From positions 4,960,001 through 5,024,000 of the forward strand of contig NZ_CP195100.1 in the NCBI RefSeq assembly GCF_051175315.1: a stretch of DNA of 64,000 nt, written 5' to 3'. The stretch is from Tundrisphaera sp051175315 (lineage in GTDB: Bacteria > Planctomycetota > Planctomycetia > Isosphaerales > Isosphaeraceae). How positions within the stretch are numbered: position 1 is the stretch's first letter; the number at the start of each line of letters is the position of its first letter. The translations under genes and the position numbers were made by a program. Below, one piece after another: positions 16,653-25,346 of the stretch. A model generated the notes under the pieces. That model had not been told where the DNA came from and did no database searches. It saw nothing but the letters and a program-made list of their open reading frames with translations.

Positions 16653-16806
16653 CCCGACGCCCGGCCCCCGGCCGTCCCCGGACTGGCGGGGCTGGATCGC
16701 CCTGGCCTGGGCCGCGGCCGCCGGCGTGCTGTATGCCCGGATGGTCCTGGAGGAGCGGGCCCCGGGGCTGCTCCGCTCGATCGGGCGGCTGGCCGGGGCG
16801 GGCTGA
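16639..16806 (+). CDS. Small single-pass membrane protein, 55 residues
   Basis: An ORF starting 14 bp before the GT9 stop: a Pro-rich N-terminus (MPRPDPTPGPRPSPDW), one hydrophobic helix (GWIALAWAAAAGVLYARMVL, residues 18-37) and a short charged/hydrophobic tail. Overlap with GT9 and high GC at third positions support it. It could anchor or modulate the glycosyltransferases. No family is recognised. Confidence 0.5.
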   Translation: MPRPDPTPGPRPSPDWRGWIALAWAAAAGVLYARMVLEERAPGLLRSIGRLAGAG

Positions 16807-17123
16807 GCGGCCTGCGCCCTTCGCCGGTGGTAGCGGTGCCCCCGGAACCGGGCGACGTGCCGGGCCTCCCCGATCGGCAGGTCGGACGACGCCGATCAGG
16901 GCGAGCGCGGCGGAGCCGATCGGGAAGGCCGCCGGCGCGAGGTTGAAAATCAGGGCGGGGCCGGACAGGGACGGCACCTCCCGGCGTCGGATCGGGGTGC
17001 ATCGCGGGATGCCCGCCCATCCGAAAATCGATTGCGAGCCTTCGGATCGCTCCGTTATCATCCATCATAGCGGACGATGGCGGTCCTCCATCCCCCAACC
17101 TCGCGTGCGCGGAGGGACCACCC
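16807..17123. other. 317-bp intergenic region
   Basis: It separates the glycan operon from the kinase gene. A candidate promoter sits at 17032-17061 and a GGAGGG ribosome binding site just before 17124. I saw no ORF with coding character, RNA gene or terminator in the remainder. Confidence 0.5.
17032..17061 (+). promoter_or_regulatory. Candidate promoter of the Ser/Thr kinase gene
   Basis: TTGCGA (17032-17037), an 18-base spacer and TATCAT (17056-17061), 62 bp before the start codon. The -10 matches 5/6 and the -35 4/6 of the sigma-70 consensus. The local sequence is clearly less GC-rich than its surroundings. Confidence 0.45.
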
Positions 17124-20096
17124 ATGCTTCAATCGAACGACCCCGGCTTGAAGCAGGATGGGCCCCCCTCCGGCCCGGGCGGGGCGTCGGCCGATCCCGG
17201 CGGCGCCGGGGATCCGCTCGATCCGCTGGCGACGATCCGGGACCGCCCCTCGTCGGCTGATCGTGCCGGGAGCCTGTTCACCGAGGTCGACCCGGGCGGG
17301 TGCCCGCCCACGACGCCCCCGCTGGACGAGACCTGCCAGGCGTCCATCCCGACCTGGGCCATGGACCGGACCCGATCGCACAACCCGGGGCCCCCGCCCA
17401 CCTTCCACGACCTGCCGGCGGGCGAGTCGCGGGTGGGCACGCGGCTGGGCGACTACGAGATCGTCCGGTACATCACCAAGGGGGGCATGGGCTACGTCTA
17501 CGAGGCGGTCCACCTCAAGCTGAGGCTGCCGGTCGCCCTGAAGACGATCCGCCCGGAGCTGACGACCAAGGCCGACGTCGACCGATTCCTGGCCGAGGCG
17601 CAGGCCGTCGCGAAGCTGCACTCGCACCCGAACATCGTCAAGATCCACGGGATCAACTTCGACCTGGACGAGCCGTACTTCGTGATGCAGTACGTCCGGG
17701 GCGGCAGCCTCCGGGGGCGGCCGGAGTTCCAGGCCGACCCGAGGCGTGCGGTCGAGGTGATGATCAAGGCGGCCGAGGCGATCACCCACGCCCACCGCAA
17801 GGGGATCCTCCACCGCGACCTGAAGCCCGACAACATCCTGATCGACGAGGACAGCACCCCGTTCGTCACCGACTTCGGCCTGGCCAAGCGGGTCGACCCG
17901 ACCGAGGGGGGGACCGTGGCCCTGGCCCCGACCCTGGCCGGGTCCGCCCCCGGCGGCGGGTCGCGGATCGCCGGGTTCGACACCGGCCAGGAGCAGGAAG
18001 GCTCGCGGCTGGGGACCCCGTCGTACATGCCGCCGGAGCAGGCGCTGGGGCGGCAGAAGGACGTCACGACGCTGTCCGACGTGTATGGCCTGGGGGCGAC
18101 CTTCTTCGCCCTCCTGTGCGGACGCCCGCCGTTCGTCGGCTCGGGGGTCGCCGACATCCTGACCCAGGTCGTCGAGGCGGAGGTCCCCTCGCCGCGGGCC
18201 CTCAACCCTCTGGTCGACCCGGACCTCGACGCGATCTGCCGCAAGTGCATGGCCAAGGACCCGAAGGACCGATACCCGTCGGCCGACTCCCTGGCCCACG
18301 ACCTCCGGCGCTGGCTGGAGGGCAAGCCGGTCCACGCCCGCCCGATCGGCATGGCCCGGCGGGCCGCCCGGTGGGTCCGCCGCGAGCCCGCCAAGGTCGC
18401 GGGCATCGGGCTGATCGCCGCGCTCGGCGGCCTGGCCGGCTACCTGCGGTACGAGCATTACCTGGACGGCCTGGCGACCGACCTCAACGAGCGCAAGGTG
18501 GTGTCCGCCTTCCGATCGGCGGGCGACGCGGTCGCCAAGCTCACGGATACGTTCGAGCGGGAACTCGGCTCGGACACCCACCAGGACCCGATTCGGGTGA
18601 AGGTCCTCGACGCGGCCCGGAAGTACTTCGTCGGCGTGATCCAGGAGCACAAGGGCCAGCTCGAACAGAGCCCGCGCGGCCGGATCGAGCTGGCCAAGGC
18701 CTACATCAACGTCGCCGAACTGGGCAACAAGACGTCCGACTCGGGCGCGGCCAGCGACCCCAACTTCGACAGCGCCATCTCGGTGCTGGCGCCCCTGGAC
18801 GGCGAGGCCGGGGTCGACCCCGCCACCCAGCGCGAGGCGATGTGGGAGCTGGGCCACGCCTATCACGAGTACGGGATCCTGCTCACCAACCGGGGCAACG
18901 ACCACAAGGCCGTCGAGCAGTTCGAGCGGGGGCGCAAGACCCGCGCGGCGATCTGCGAGCCGTGCCCGGCCCACGAGGGCCGGAGGGATGGCTGCGTCGG
19001 GGACTTCCGGGCCCGGAACGCCCTGGGGCAGAGCCACGGCTGGATCGGCGACTATTACTCCAGCATCGGCGACTCCAGGACGGCGCTGGCGGAATATTCC
19101 GCCTCCCACCGGATCCGCCGAACGCTCCACGACGACCTCGCGAAGAATCTCGCCGGGGCGAAGGCGGCCCGGGCCGAGGCGGCCGCCGCGGGCGGTGCCC
19201 CGACCCTGGACGACGCCGCCTGGAAGGCGCTCGTCGAGGAGGAGGTGGACGCGGCCCTCCAGCTTTCCCGCAGCTTCGGCAACCTGGCGATGCAGGCCCG
19301 CTATGACGGCAAGCTGGGCGAGGCCATCGCCAGCCGGGAGGAAGGGAACCGGCTCCTCCGGGGCGAGCTCGCCGACCCCGAGGGACTCGGGGAGATCTCC
19401 GACAAGCTCCGGCGGGACCTCGCCGAGGACATGGCCCGGGGGCACCACCAGCTCGCCGAGCTGATCTACGAGGACGAACTCTACAAGAAGGCCGGGGACC
19501 TGTCCGCGGCCTTCGCCTCGGCCGGGGCGGCCATCAAGGGCTTCGAGGATCTGGTCCGGGCCCGGGGGGGCGTCGAGGAGTATCGCTTCCTCCAGGCCAC
19601 GTCCGAGGTCCTGAACGCCACGCTCCTGTTCCACGCCGGCCGGGATGCCGAGGCGTCCGCCGCGTGCGACCGGGCCGAGGCCCTTTTCGGCATCACCCCG
19701 CACAGCCAGGAAGACAGCGAACGCCGGCTCGCCCTGGCCCGGCACCTCCTGCTCCGGGGTCGCCTCGACCTGCGGGGCGGCCGGCCGCAGGCCGCACTCG
19801 ATCGGGTCCGGGCCTCGATCCAGGAACTCGACAAGCTGATCGAGCGCAGCCGCCACGTCAACGAATACCTCAGCCAGAGGGCCGAGTCCCTGTTCACGCT
19901 CGCCATGGCCTACCGCGCACTCGGACGGCCCGATGACGCGTGGCAGAACCTGATCGCCGCGATCGACGAGCAGGACAGGGTCTACTCGAAATCGAACATG
20001 ACCAACCTCTATTTCGACCGGCTCACGAGCTACAAGGAAGCGCGCCGCGAGATGGAGAGGCCGCGCCGGCCCCAGCCTCCGGCCGCGACGGACTGA
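17124..20096 (+). CDS. Transmembrane Ser/Thr protein kinase with C-terminal helical-repeat region
   Basis: A 990-residue PknB-type kinase. The cytoplasmic N-terminus (1-100) is disordered. The kinase domain spans about 107-395, with the glycine loop ITKGGMGYVYEA (~120), the VALK lysine at 140, HRDLKPDN (H230, D232), DFG from 250, and a GTPSYMPPEQA activation/P+1 segment. One transmembrane helix is at about 423-444 (VAGIGLIAALGGLAGYL). The rest is predominantly helical and looks like divergent TPR repeats (for example MWELGHAYHEYGILLTNRGN, LSQRAESLFTLAMAYRAL). This suggests an extracytoplasmic or scaffold sensor domain. GGAGGG precedes the ATG. The ligand is unknown. Confidence 0.92.
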   Translation: MLQSNDPGLKQDGPPSGPGGASADPGGAGDPLDPLATIRDRPSSADRAGSLFTEVDPGGCPPTTPPLDETCQASIPTWAMDRTRSHNPGPPPTFHDLPAGESRVGTRLGDYEIVRYITKGGMGYVYEAVHLKLRLPVALKTIRPELTTKADVDRFLAEAQAVAKLHSHPNIVKIHGINFDLDEPYFVMQYVRGGSLRGRPEFQADPRRAVEVMIKAAEAITHAHRKGILHRDLKPDNILIDEDSTPFVTDFGLAKRVDPTEGGTVALAPTLAGSAPGGGSRIAGFDTGQEQEGSRLGTPSYMPPEQALGRQKDVTTLSDVYGLGATFFALLCGRPPFVGSGVADILTQVVEAEVPSPRALNPLVDPDLDAICRKCMAKDPKDRYPSADSLAHDLRRWLEGKPVHARPIGMARRAARWVRREPAKVAGIGLIAALGGLAGYLRYEHYLDGLATDLNERKVVSAFRSAGDAVAKLTDTFERELGSDTHQDPIRVKVLDAARKYFVGVIQEHKGQLEQSPRGRIELAKAYINVAELGNKTSDSGAASDPNFDSAISVLAPLDGEAGVDPATQREAMWELGHAYHEYGILLTNRGNDHKAVEQFERGRKTRAAICEPCPAHEGRRDGCVGDFRARNALGQSHGWIGDYYSSIGDSRTALAEYSASHRIRRTLHDDLAKNLAGAKAARAEAAAAGGAPTLDDAAWKALVEEEVDAALQLSRSFGNLAMQARYDGKLGEAIASREEGNRLLRGELADPEGLGEISDKLRRDLAEDMARGHHQLAELIYEDELYKKAGDLSAAFASAGAAIKGFEDLVRARGGVEEYRFLQATSEVLNATLLFHAGRDAEASAACDRAEALFGITPHSQEDSERRLALARHLLLRGRLDLRGGRPQAALDRVRASIQELDKLIERSRHVNEYLSQRAESLFTLAMAYRALGRPDDAWQNLIAAIDEQDRVYSKSNMTNLYFDRLTSYKEARREMERPRRPQPPAATD

Positions 20097-20131
20097 CGCC
20101 CCCCTCCTCGAACCCCGGCGGAACGCGGCCC

Positions 20132-20686
20132 ATGTCAGACCGGTCGATGCTGGCGATCCTCGATAGCATCTACCTGTTCGCGCTGGCCGCCTGGGTGGGC
20201 GGCATCGCCTTCTTCTCGTTCGCCGTGGCCCCGGTCATCTTCGCGGTGCTGGGGGCGGAGCAGGGGGGGCGGTTCGTCCGGGCGTTGTTCCCGAGGTACT
20301 ATGCCTGGGGCGTCGTGAACGGGGCGGTGGCGCTGCCGGCGCTGGTGGGGGTGGCGTTCTGCGTGCCCGGGCTCCGCGGGCCGATGGTCGGGCTCCAGGC
20401 GGGGCTGATCCTGGCCGGGACGCTCACCATGATGTACTGCGGCAACACGCTGACCGGCCGGATCAACGCGGCCCGCGACCGGGGGCCCGAGGGCGCCGCG
20501 CGGTTCGACCGGCTCCACCGCCGGTCGGTCCGGCTGAACGGCATGGTCCTGGTGATCGGGATCGTGCTGCTGGTCCTGTTCGCGACCCGGCCCCGGCCGC
20601 CGATCCCCGGGGCCGCCCCGCCCCCGGGCGACGGCCGAATGCCGGCGCGAGCCGGTAGCCAGGCGGGGCGGGGGTTGGTAGAGTAG
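20132..20686 (+). CDS. DUF4149-like (TMEM205-type) membrane protein
   Basis: A 184-residue reading from ATG 20132. Four hydrophobic helices are seen: IYLFALAAWVGGIAFFSFAVAPVIF, GVVNGAVALPALVGVAFCV, VGLQAGLILAGTLTMMYCGNTL and VLVIGIVLLVLFAT. The first, with W-GG-FF.F..P, and a basic loop (FDRLHRRSVRLNG) match the DUF4149/TMEM205 pattern. The start is 35 bp after the kinase stop. Function unknown. Confidence 0.7.
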   Translation: MSDRSMLAILDSIYLFALAAWVGGIAFFSFAVAPVIFAVLGAEQGGRFVRALFPRYYAWGVVNGAVALPALVGVAFCVPGLRGPMVGLQAGLILAGTLTMMYCGNTLTGRINAARDRGPEGAARFDRLHRRSVRLNGMVLVIGIVLLVLFATRPRPPIPGAAPPPGDGRMPARAGSQAGRGLVE

Positions 20687-20801
20687 AACGCCCGGAGGGG
20701 GCCGGCCGGGATGCCCAGGCCCTCGACCGATGCGCGACGCCGATCAACCTCCTCCCGCGACCGCCGCTTTCCCATCGCAGGCCGGTCCAGGAGCCCCATT
20801 C

Positions 20802-22244
20802 ATGCCGGACGCCGCCCCGCCCCGACCGAAGAAGCTGTACATCGAGACGGTCGGCTGCCAGATGAACCTGCTGGACAGCGAGCTGGTGGTGGGCAAGCTC
20901 CGCAATGACGGATACGTGCTGACCGACGACATCGACCAGGCCGACACGATCCTCTACAACACCTGCTCGGTCCGCCAGCACGCCGAGGACAAGATCTACA
21001 GCGCCCTGGGCCGGATCCGCCAGATCAAGAAGGATCGGCCCGACGTGGCCATCGGCGTCCTGGGGTGCATGGCCCAGAAGGACCAGGGGCAGATCCTCAA
21101 ACGGGCCCCGCACGTCGACATCGTGGTCGGCCCCGGCCAGCTCGGCCAGGTGTCCGACCTGCTGGCCGAGGCCAAGGCCGACGGCAAGCCCCGCATGGCC
21201 GTGAGCCTGCCCCGCAACGCCGGCGCCCGCGACGCCATCACCGCCAGCTTCGCCGAGTACGACCCGCTCCGCGAGCCCGCCATGCGGCCCAACCCGTTCC
21301 AGGCGTTCGTGCGGATCATGATGGGGTGCGACAAGTTCTGCACCTACTGCATCGTCCCGTCCGTCCGCGGCCCCGAGCAGAGCCGGCCGCCCTCGGTGAT
21401 CTGGGATGAGGCCCGCACCCTCGCCGACCAGGGCGTCCGCGAGATCACCCTGCTGGGCCAGACCGTCAACAGCTACAAGTTCACCGCCGGCGACGGCCGC
21501 ACCTATCGCCTGTCCGACCTGCTGGCCGGGCTCCACGACATCGCCGGCATCGAGCGGATCAAGTTCATCACGAACTATCCCAACGACATGACCGACGACC
21601 TCCTGCGGGCGATCCGCGACCTGCCCCGGGTCTCGCGCTACCTCCACGTCCCGGCGCAGAGCGGGTGCGACGACATCCTCAAGCGGATGAAGCGCGGCTA
21701 CACGGTCGGGCTCTACGAGGACATGATGGCCCGGATCCGGGCGATCCTGCCCGACGCCGCCGTGACCAGCGACTTCATCGTCGGCTTCTGCGGCGAGACC
21801 GAGGCCTCGTTCCAGAAAACGATGGACCTCGTCGCCCGGTCCCGGTTCAAGAATAGCTTCATCTTCAAGTACAGCCCCCGGCTCGGCACCAAGGCCGATA
21901 CCCTTTTGATCGACGACGTGCCCGAGGACGTCAAGAAACGGCGGAACGCCGAGCTGCTCGCCCTCCAGACCCAGATCACCCTGGAGGAGAACCGGGCGTT
22001 CGTCGGCCGGACCGTCGAGGTGCTGGTGGAAGGGCCGAGCAAGGCCGCCCCCCGCCTCGATCCCGACGCCGACCCGCACGGCCCGGCGCAGCTGGCCGGG
22101 CGGACCGCCTGCGACCGGATCGTGGTGTTCGACGGCCCCGGGCGGCTGATCGGGCGGTTCCTGCCGGTGGAGATCGAGTCGGCCAGCGGCGTGACCCTGT
22201 TCGGCCGGGCGGCGACCGCCGAGTTCGCGGCCCCGGTCGCCTGA
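20802..22244 (+). CDS. miaB: tRNA-2-methylthio-N6-dimethylallyladenosine synthase
   Basis: The product adds a 2-methylthio group to i6A37 of tRNAs reading UNN codons, a cytoplasmic radical-SAM reaction. The 480-residue reading from ATG 20802 has AGGAG 8-9 bases upstream; an in-frame ATG at 20730 is less likely. N-terminal UPF0004 cysteines are in LYIETVGCQMN, LYNTCSVR and VLGCMAQ. The radical-SAM CxxxCxxC is GCDKFCTYCIVP (C176, C180, C183). A TRAM domain forms the C-terminus (FVGRTVEVLVEGPSK). Length and motif order are normal for MiaB rather than RimO or MtaB. Conventional housekeeping gene. Confidence 0.95.
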   Translation: MPDAAPPRPKKLYIETVGCQMNLLDSELVVGKLRNDGYVLTDDIDQADTILYNTCSVRQHAEDKIYSALGRIRQIKKDRPDVAIGVLGCMAQKDQGQILKRAPHVDIVVGPGQLGQVSDLLAEAKADGKPRMAVSLPRNAGARDAITASFAEYDPLREPAMRPNPFQAFVRIMMGCDKFCTYCIVPSVRGPEQSRPPSVIWDEARTLADQGVREITLLGQTVNSYKFTAGDGRTYRLSDLLAGLHDIAGIERIKFITNYPNDMTDDLLRAIRDLPRVSRYLHVPAQSGCDDILKRMKRGYTVGLYEDMMARIRAILPDAAVTSDFIVGFCGETEASFQKTMDLVARSRFKNSFIFKYSPRLGTKADTLLIDDVPEDVKKRRNAELLALQTQITLEENRAFVGRTVEVLVEGPSKAAPRLDPDADPHGPAQLAGRTACDRIVVFDGPGRLIGRFLPVEIESASGVTLFGRAATAEFAAPVA

Positions 22245-22255
22245 CGGGAGTTCGG

Positions 22256-23017
22256 ATGGGACACGAGCTGGCGAATCTGGTCGGGCGATGGTGCGACGCC
22301 GTGGGCGTCGATGCCGCGAGCCGGCCCACGCTCGCCCAGCTCGCGCTCGGCTTCCCCGGCGGCCTCGAAGACCGCCCCTGCTGCCGGCCCGGCACCACCC
22401 CGGCCAAGCTCCTGAGCTGGGAACGGCGCTACGGCTTCCTCCTCCCCGGCTCGCTCAAGGCGTGGCTGCTCCTGTCCGACGGCCTCGGCGGACCGAACGG
22501 CCCGTACATCCACCCGCTGTCGGGCATCGGCCCGATGGTCCCGTTCGCCCGGGTGCCCGGCCTGGTGATCCAGCCGGAGAGCTGGTTCGAACTGGGCAAT
22601 CCCCACGTCGAGACGGTGTGCATCGACCTCGCCTATCGCTGGCCGGGCGGCGACTCCCCCCTGTTCACGTCGGGCGACGACGAGACCGGCAGCGCCCCGC
22701 GGATCATGTCCTCGGGCTTCGCCGACTGGTTCCTCCGCCTGCTCCGGGGCGGCGGGGCCGAATACTGGTTCGCCCCCGGCTTCGTCCCCCTGGGCGACCC
22801 CTGGGCCGAGCACCGGCTCCGCGCCCCCACGCCCCCGCTGGCCGAATGGCTCCGCCGCAAGCTCCCCGACGCCCTCCCCCTGGTCACCCGCGGCCTCGAC
22901 GACCGCGCCCTCGCCGAGGCCCTGGGCATCGGCTTCGAGGACGCCGAGGCCATCGTCCGCCACCTCCAGCACGCCCCGCTCGGCCTGGCCACGATGGGGG
23001 CCGGGCTGGAGGACTGA
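22256..23017 (+). CDS. SMI1/KNR4-like hypothetical protein
   Basis: A 253-residue protein starting 11 bp after miaB. Residues 58-90 (LLSWERRYGFLLPGSLKAWLLLSDGLGG) resemble the SMI1/KNR4 core, followed by a PMVPFARVPGLVI strand and a YWFAP.FVPLGDPW segment typical of this fold. The C-terminal 45 residues form helices. High GC at third positions and tight linkage to miaB suggest a long-resident gene, unlike the 3467 product. Function unknown. Confidence 0.65.
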   Translation: MGHELANLVGRWCDAVGVDAASRPTLAQLALGFPGGLEDRPCCRPGTTPAKLLSWERRYGFLLPGSLKAWLLLSDGLGGPNGPYIHPLSGIGPMVPFARVPGLVIQPESWFELGNPHVETVCIDLAYRWPGGDSPLFTSGDDETGSAPRIMSSGFADWFLRLLRGGGAEYWFAPGFVPLGDPWAEHRLRAPTPPLAEWLRRKLPDALPLVTRGLDDRALAEALGIGFEDAEAIVRHLQHAPLGLATMGAGLED

Positions 23018-23139
23018 ATCCGTTCCATCGGGGCGGGCGGCCTATGCAGCGGGGTTGGCAGTGATCTGTCGATCAGGACGAGCGGAATCGATTGATTCCC
23101 GAGGCGATGTGCAACGGCCCTGACCTCGTGGGGTGGCGC

Positions 23140-24072
23140 ATGAACCGAATCCCGAGGAAGGGCCTTCTCATCGCGGCTTGCGCCGTCGCCGGTCTCGCCC
23201 TCTGGTTCTGGGCAAACCTCGAGGTCATTCCGAAGCCGACCGCCTTTACGCCCAGCCCGCCCGGGCCCACGTCGCCCGATCCGGAAGGCCCGGAGCCGTC
23301 GATCGGGCCCGCCGAGGCGGATGCCGCCGGGCGAAAGCGGGACGACAACGGCCTGCGGATCGGGTTCCGCTACTGCCCGCCCGGGTCCTTCCAGGCGGGG
23401 AAGGGTCCACGGGCGACCCGGATCGTCCTGGATCGGGGCTTCTGGATCGGCGAGGCCGAGGTGACGCAGTCCCAGTGGCAAGCCGTCATGGGGACGACCC
23501 TTCGCCAGCAGCGGGCGAAGGACCCGGGCCAACCCCGGCCGGTCGGCGACGGCTCGATGAGGGAGCACGTCGGGGAGGGTCCCGACCACCCGATCTATTT
23601 CGTCAGCCAACCCGAGGCCCAGGAGTTCTGCCGCCGACTCACGGGGACGGAGCGTGCGTCGGGGCGTCTCGCGCCCGGCCTCGAGTTTCGGCTCCCGACC
23701 GAGGCCCAGTGGGAGTATGCATGCCGCGCCGGGACGACGACGGCGACGGCGTTCGGCGATCGCCTGGGCGGGGACGACGCGAACATCGACGGGACCAAGC
23801 CGTACGGGGGGGCGAAGCCCGGGCCGTATGTGAAAGAAACGACTCCGGCCGGCCGATATCGGGCCAACGCCTGGGGAGTGCAGGACATGCACGGCAACGT
23901 CTGGGAATGGTGCGGCGACAGCACGGGCGGCGAGGCCCGGCCTGCCGCCCGCGGAGGCTGCTGGCACAACTCGGGCGTCCAATGCCTTTCGACTTCGAGG
24001 TTCGAGAGCGATCCCGATACCCGGGGCTCGGGGCTGGGATTCCGCGTGGCCCTGGTCGTCGCGAAGTCCTAG
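23140..24072 (+). CDS. Formylglycine-generating-enzyme (SUMF1/FGE-sulfatase) fold protein, membrane-anchored or secreted
   Basis: A 310-residue reading from ATG 23140; upstream alternatives at 23107 (ATG) and 23092 (TTG) lack a better ribosome site. Residues 7-24 (GLLIAACAVAGLALWFWA) form a signal anchor. A Pro-rich linker leads to the FGE-sulfatase domain: FWIGEAEVTQSQWQAVMG, FRLPTEAQWEYACRAG, WGVQDMHGNVWEWC and GLGFRVAL. The typical RGGSW is RGGCW here, followed 8 residues later by another Cys, so redox or copper-type chemistry is conceivable but unproven. No sulfatase gene is adjacent. Many planctomycete members of this fold are not true sulfatase activators. Confidence 0.85.
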   Translation: MNRIPRKGLLIAACAVAGLALWFWANLEVIPKPTAFTPSPPGPTSPDPEGPEPSIGPAEADAAGRKRDDNGLRIGFRYCPPGSFQAGKGPRATRIVLDRGFWIGEAEVTQSQWQAVMGTTLRQQRAKDPGQPRPVGDGSMREHVGEGPDHPIYFVSQPEAQEFCRRLTGTERASGRLAPGLEFRLPTEAQWEYACRAGTTTATAFGDRLGGDDANIDGTKPYGGAKPGPYVKETTPAGRYRANAWGVQDMHGNVWEWCGDSTGGEARPAARGGCWHNSGVQCLSTSRFESDPDTRGSGLGFRVALVVAKS

Positions 24073-24201
24073 TCAAGCAGGGTGGGCACCTCCCATCGTG
24101 CTAGATGGCCGGCATGGAAAGGTGGGCGGCTCCCACCCGGCGGAACTCCGGAGGTCCGGGATGGTATGGCGGTGCCCGCCTCGCAGACCTGACGGGTCGT
24201 C

Positions 24202-24537
24202 ATGAGCCAACGTCGCCGCGAGCCGACCAACCTCGAGTTGCTCGATCAGTTCTGGCGTCGCTCGCCGTTTCACGACGAGTCGATCCAGGAGGTCATCGCG
24301 CTGAATCGGCGGGTCGTGATCCGCCTCGAACGGATGACGCTCGTGATCACCGGCGCGACGGGCCTGACGCGTTGCGACCTGCCCTGCCTCTGGCTCGACC
24401 AGTCGGTCGTCCCGAAGGGGGATCGGTTCGTCCTCGATGTGGAGACGGACGACGGGCACCTCATCGTCGCCGGGCAGGACATCCGCCTCATTCGAAACAG
24501 CGACCTTGCCGTGCTCATCCCGCCGCTCGATGCTTGA
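24202..24537 (+). CDS. Small hypothetical protein
   Basis: A 111-residue, probably beta-rich protein (RVVIRLERMTLVITGATGL, RFVLDVETDDGHLIVAG). The N-terminal PFHDESIQEV recalls the HD.-I motif of several small toxin-immunity families, but I do not recognise a defined family. It has a start with a plausible coding frame and moderate GC. The next gene could start at an ATG overlapping its stop (24530), which would imply coupling. Confidence 0.55.
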   Translation: MSQRRREPTNLELLDQFWRRSPFHDESIQEVIALNRRVVIRLERMTLVITGATGLTRCDLPCLWLDQSVVPKGDRFVLDVETDDGHLIVAGQDIRLIRNSDLAVLIPPLDA

Positions 24538-24601
24538 CCCGTGGATGCCGGTGGTGGTGCCCACCCGGCGAGGATGGACCGTCGATCGAGGGAGATGTCG
24601 C

Positions 24602-25075
24602 GTGGAGGAACTCGCCCCGGGGTCGATCATCGATGCGGTCGTGGTCCAGATCGAGCCTTACGGGGCGTGGGTCGACCACGGAGGGCAACGCGGGCTGATC
24701 ACCATCCCCGAGGTCTCGTGGTCCCGGATCCGCCACCCGGGCGAAGCGTTGAGCGTCGGGCAGCGGGTCAGGGCGAAGGTCCTCGGGGTGGCGGCGGGCG
24801 AGTTCTCCGCGTCGATCCGGGCCGCCCACCCCGAACTGGACCCCTGGCGCGATCCCGAGTCGTTCGGCGTGGGCGCGACGTTCGTCGGGCCGGTGGTGCT
24901 GGTGACGGACTACGGCTGCTTCGTCGAGCTGCGCCCGGATGTCAGGGGCCTGCTGCGTCGGGAGCGATGCCCGGAGGGGGTCTGCGTGGGGGACAGGCTC
25001 CGGGTCGCGATCCTGTCGGTCGATGCGGTGCGAGGGATGATCGAACTGGACCGATTGCCCCTCGACGCGGCCTGA
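24602..25075 (+). CDS. Protein with two S1 RNA-binding domains
   Basis: A 157-residue reading from GTG 24602, preceded by GGGAG; an ATG at 24530 overlapping the upstream stop would add 24 residues. The first S1 domain is GSIIDAVVVQIEPYGAWVDHGGQRGLITIPEVSW with VGQRVRAKVLGV. The second is GATFVGPVVLVTDYGCFVELRPDVRGLLRRE with VGDRLRVAILSVD. Free-standing tandem S1 proteins of this size bind RNA or ribosomes; the specific role is unknown. Confidence 0.78.
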   Translation: MEELAPGSIIDAVVVQIEPYGAWVDHGGQRGLITIPEVSWSRIRHPGEALSVGQRVRAKVLGVAAGEFSASIRAAHPELDPWRDPESFGVGATFVGPVVLVTDYGCFVELRPDVRGLLRRERCPEGVCVGDRLRVAILSVDAVRGMIELDRLPLDAA

Positions 25076-25115
25076 TCTGACCCACCGTCGCGGCGGACAG
25101 GCATGGGAGGGGAGG

Positions 25116-25346
25116 ATGAACGATCACCATCAGGCCGACGACATCCCGCCGCATCGGCCCCAGAACCGATCCTCGGCGACATCGAAGCTGAGGCGTGGCC
25201 GGCGTCATTGCCCGATCTACCTGGAGCCGCTCGGCAAGGTCGCCGGCCGAACGCGGCTGATGCGGTCCTGCTCGGCCTGCCTCGCCCATCCCTCGCCATC
25301 GAAGCGTTGCCTCCGCTGCGGGGCGTCCGACGGTACCGAGCCATGA
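25116..25346 (+). CDS. Small Cys-rich protein (possible zinc ribbon)
   Basis: A 76-residue ORF. The C-terminal half contains CSACLAHPS..KRCLRCGAS, two CxxC pairs as in a zinc ribbon, and third-position GC is high compared with the overlapping frame. Its stop overlaps the next ATG (ATGA), suggesting coupling. No family is recognised. Confidence 0.5.
   Translation: MNDHHQADDIPPHRPQNRSSATSKLRRGRRHCPIYLEPLGKVAGRTRLMRSCSACLAHPSPSKRCLRCGASDGTEP

Noticed and set aside
17058..19856. Minus-strand open frame of 932 codons opposite the Ser/Thr kinase
   Set aside because: Antisense shadow of a GC-rich gene. It has no domain, the composition is Val/Gly/Asp-rich as expected from reversed codons, and the plus strand encodes an intact kinase.
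24530..24601. Earlier ATG start for the tandem-S1 protein overlapping the preceding stop
   Set aside because: Kept only as an alternative: the GTG at 24602 has a better ribosome site and the S1 domain begins right after it.
25103..25342. Upstream extension of the 92-residue membrane protein
   Set aside because: Low third-position GC compared with the frame of 25116-25346, and the basic-TM start at 25343 is more natural.
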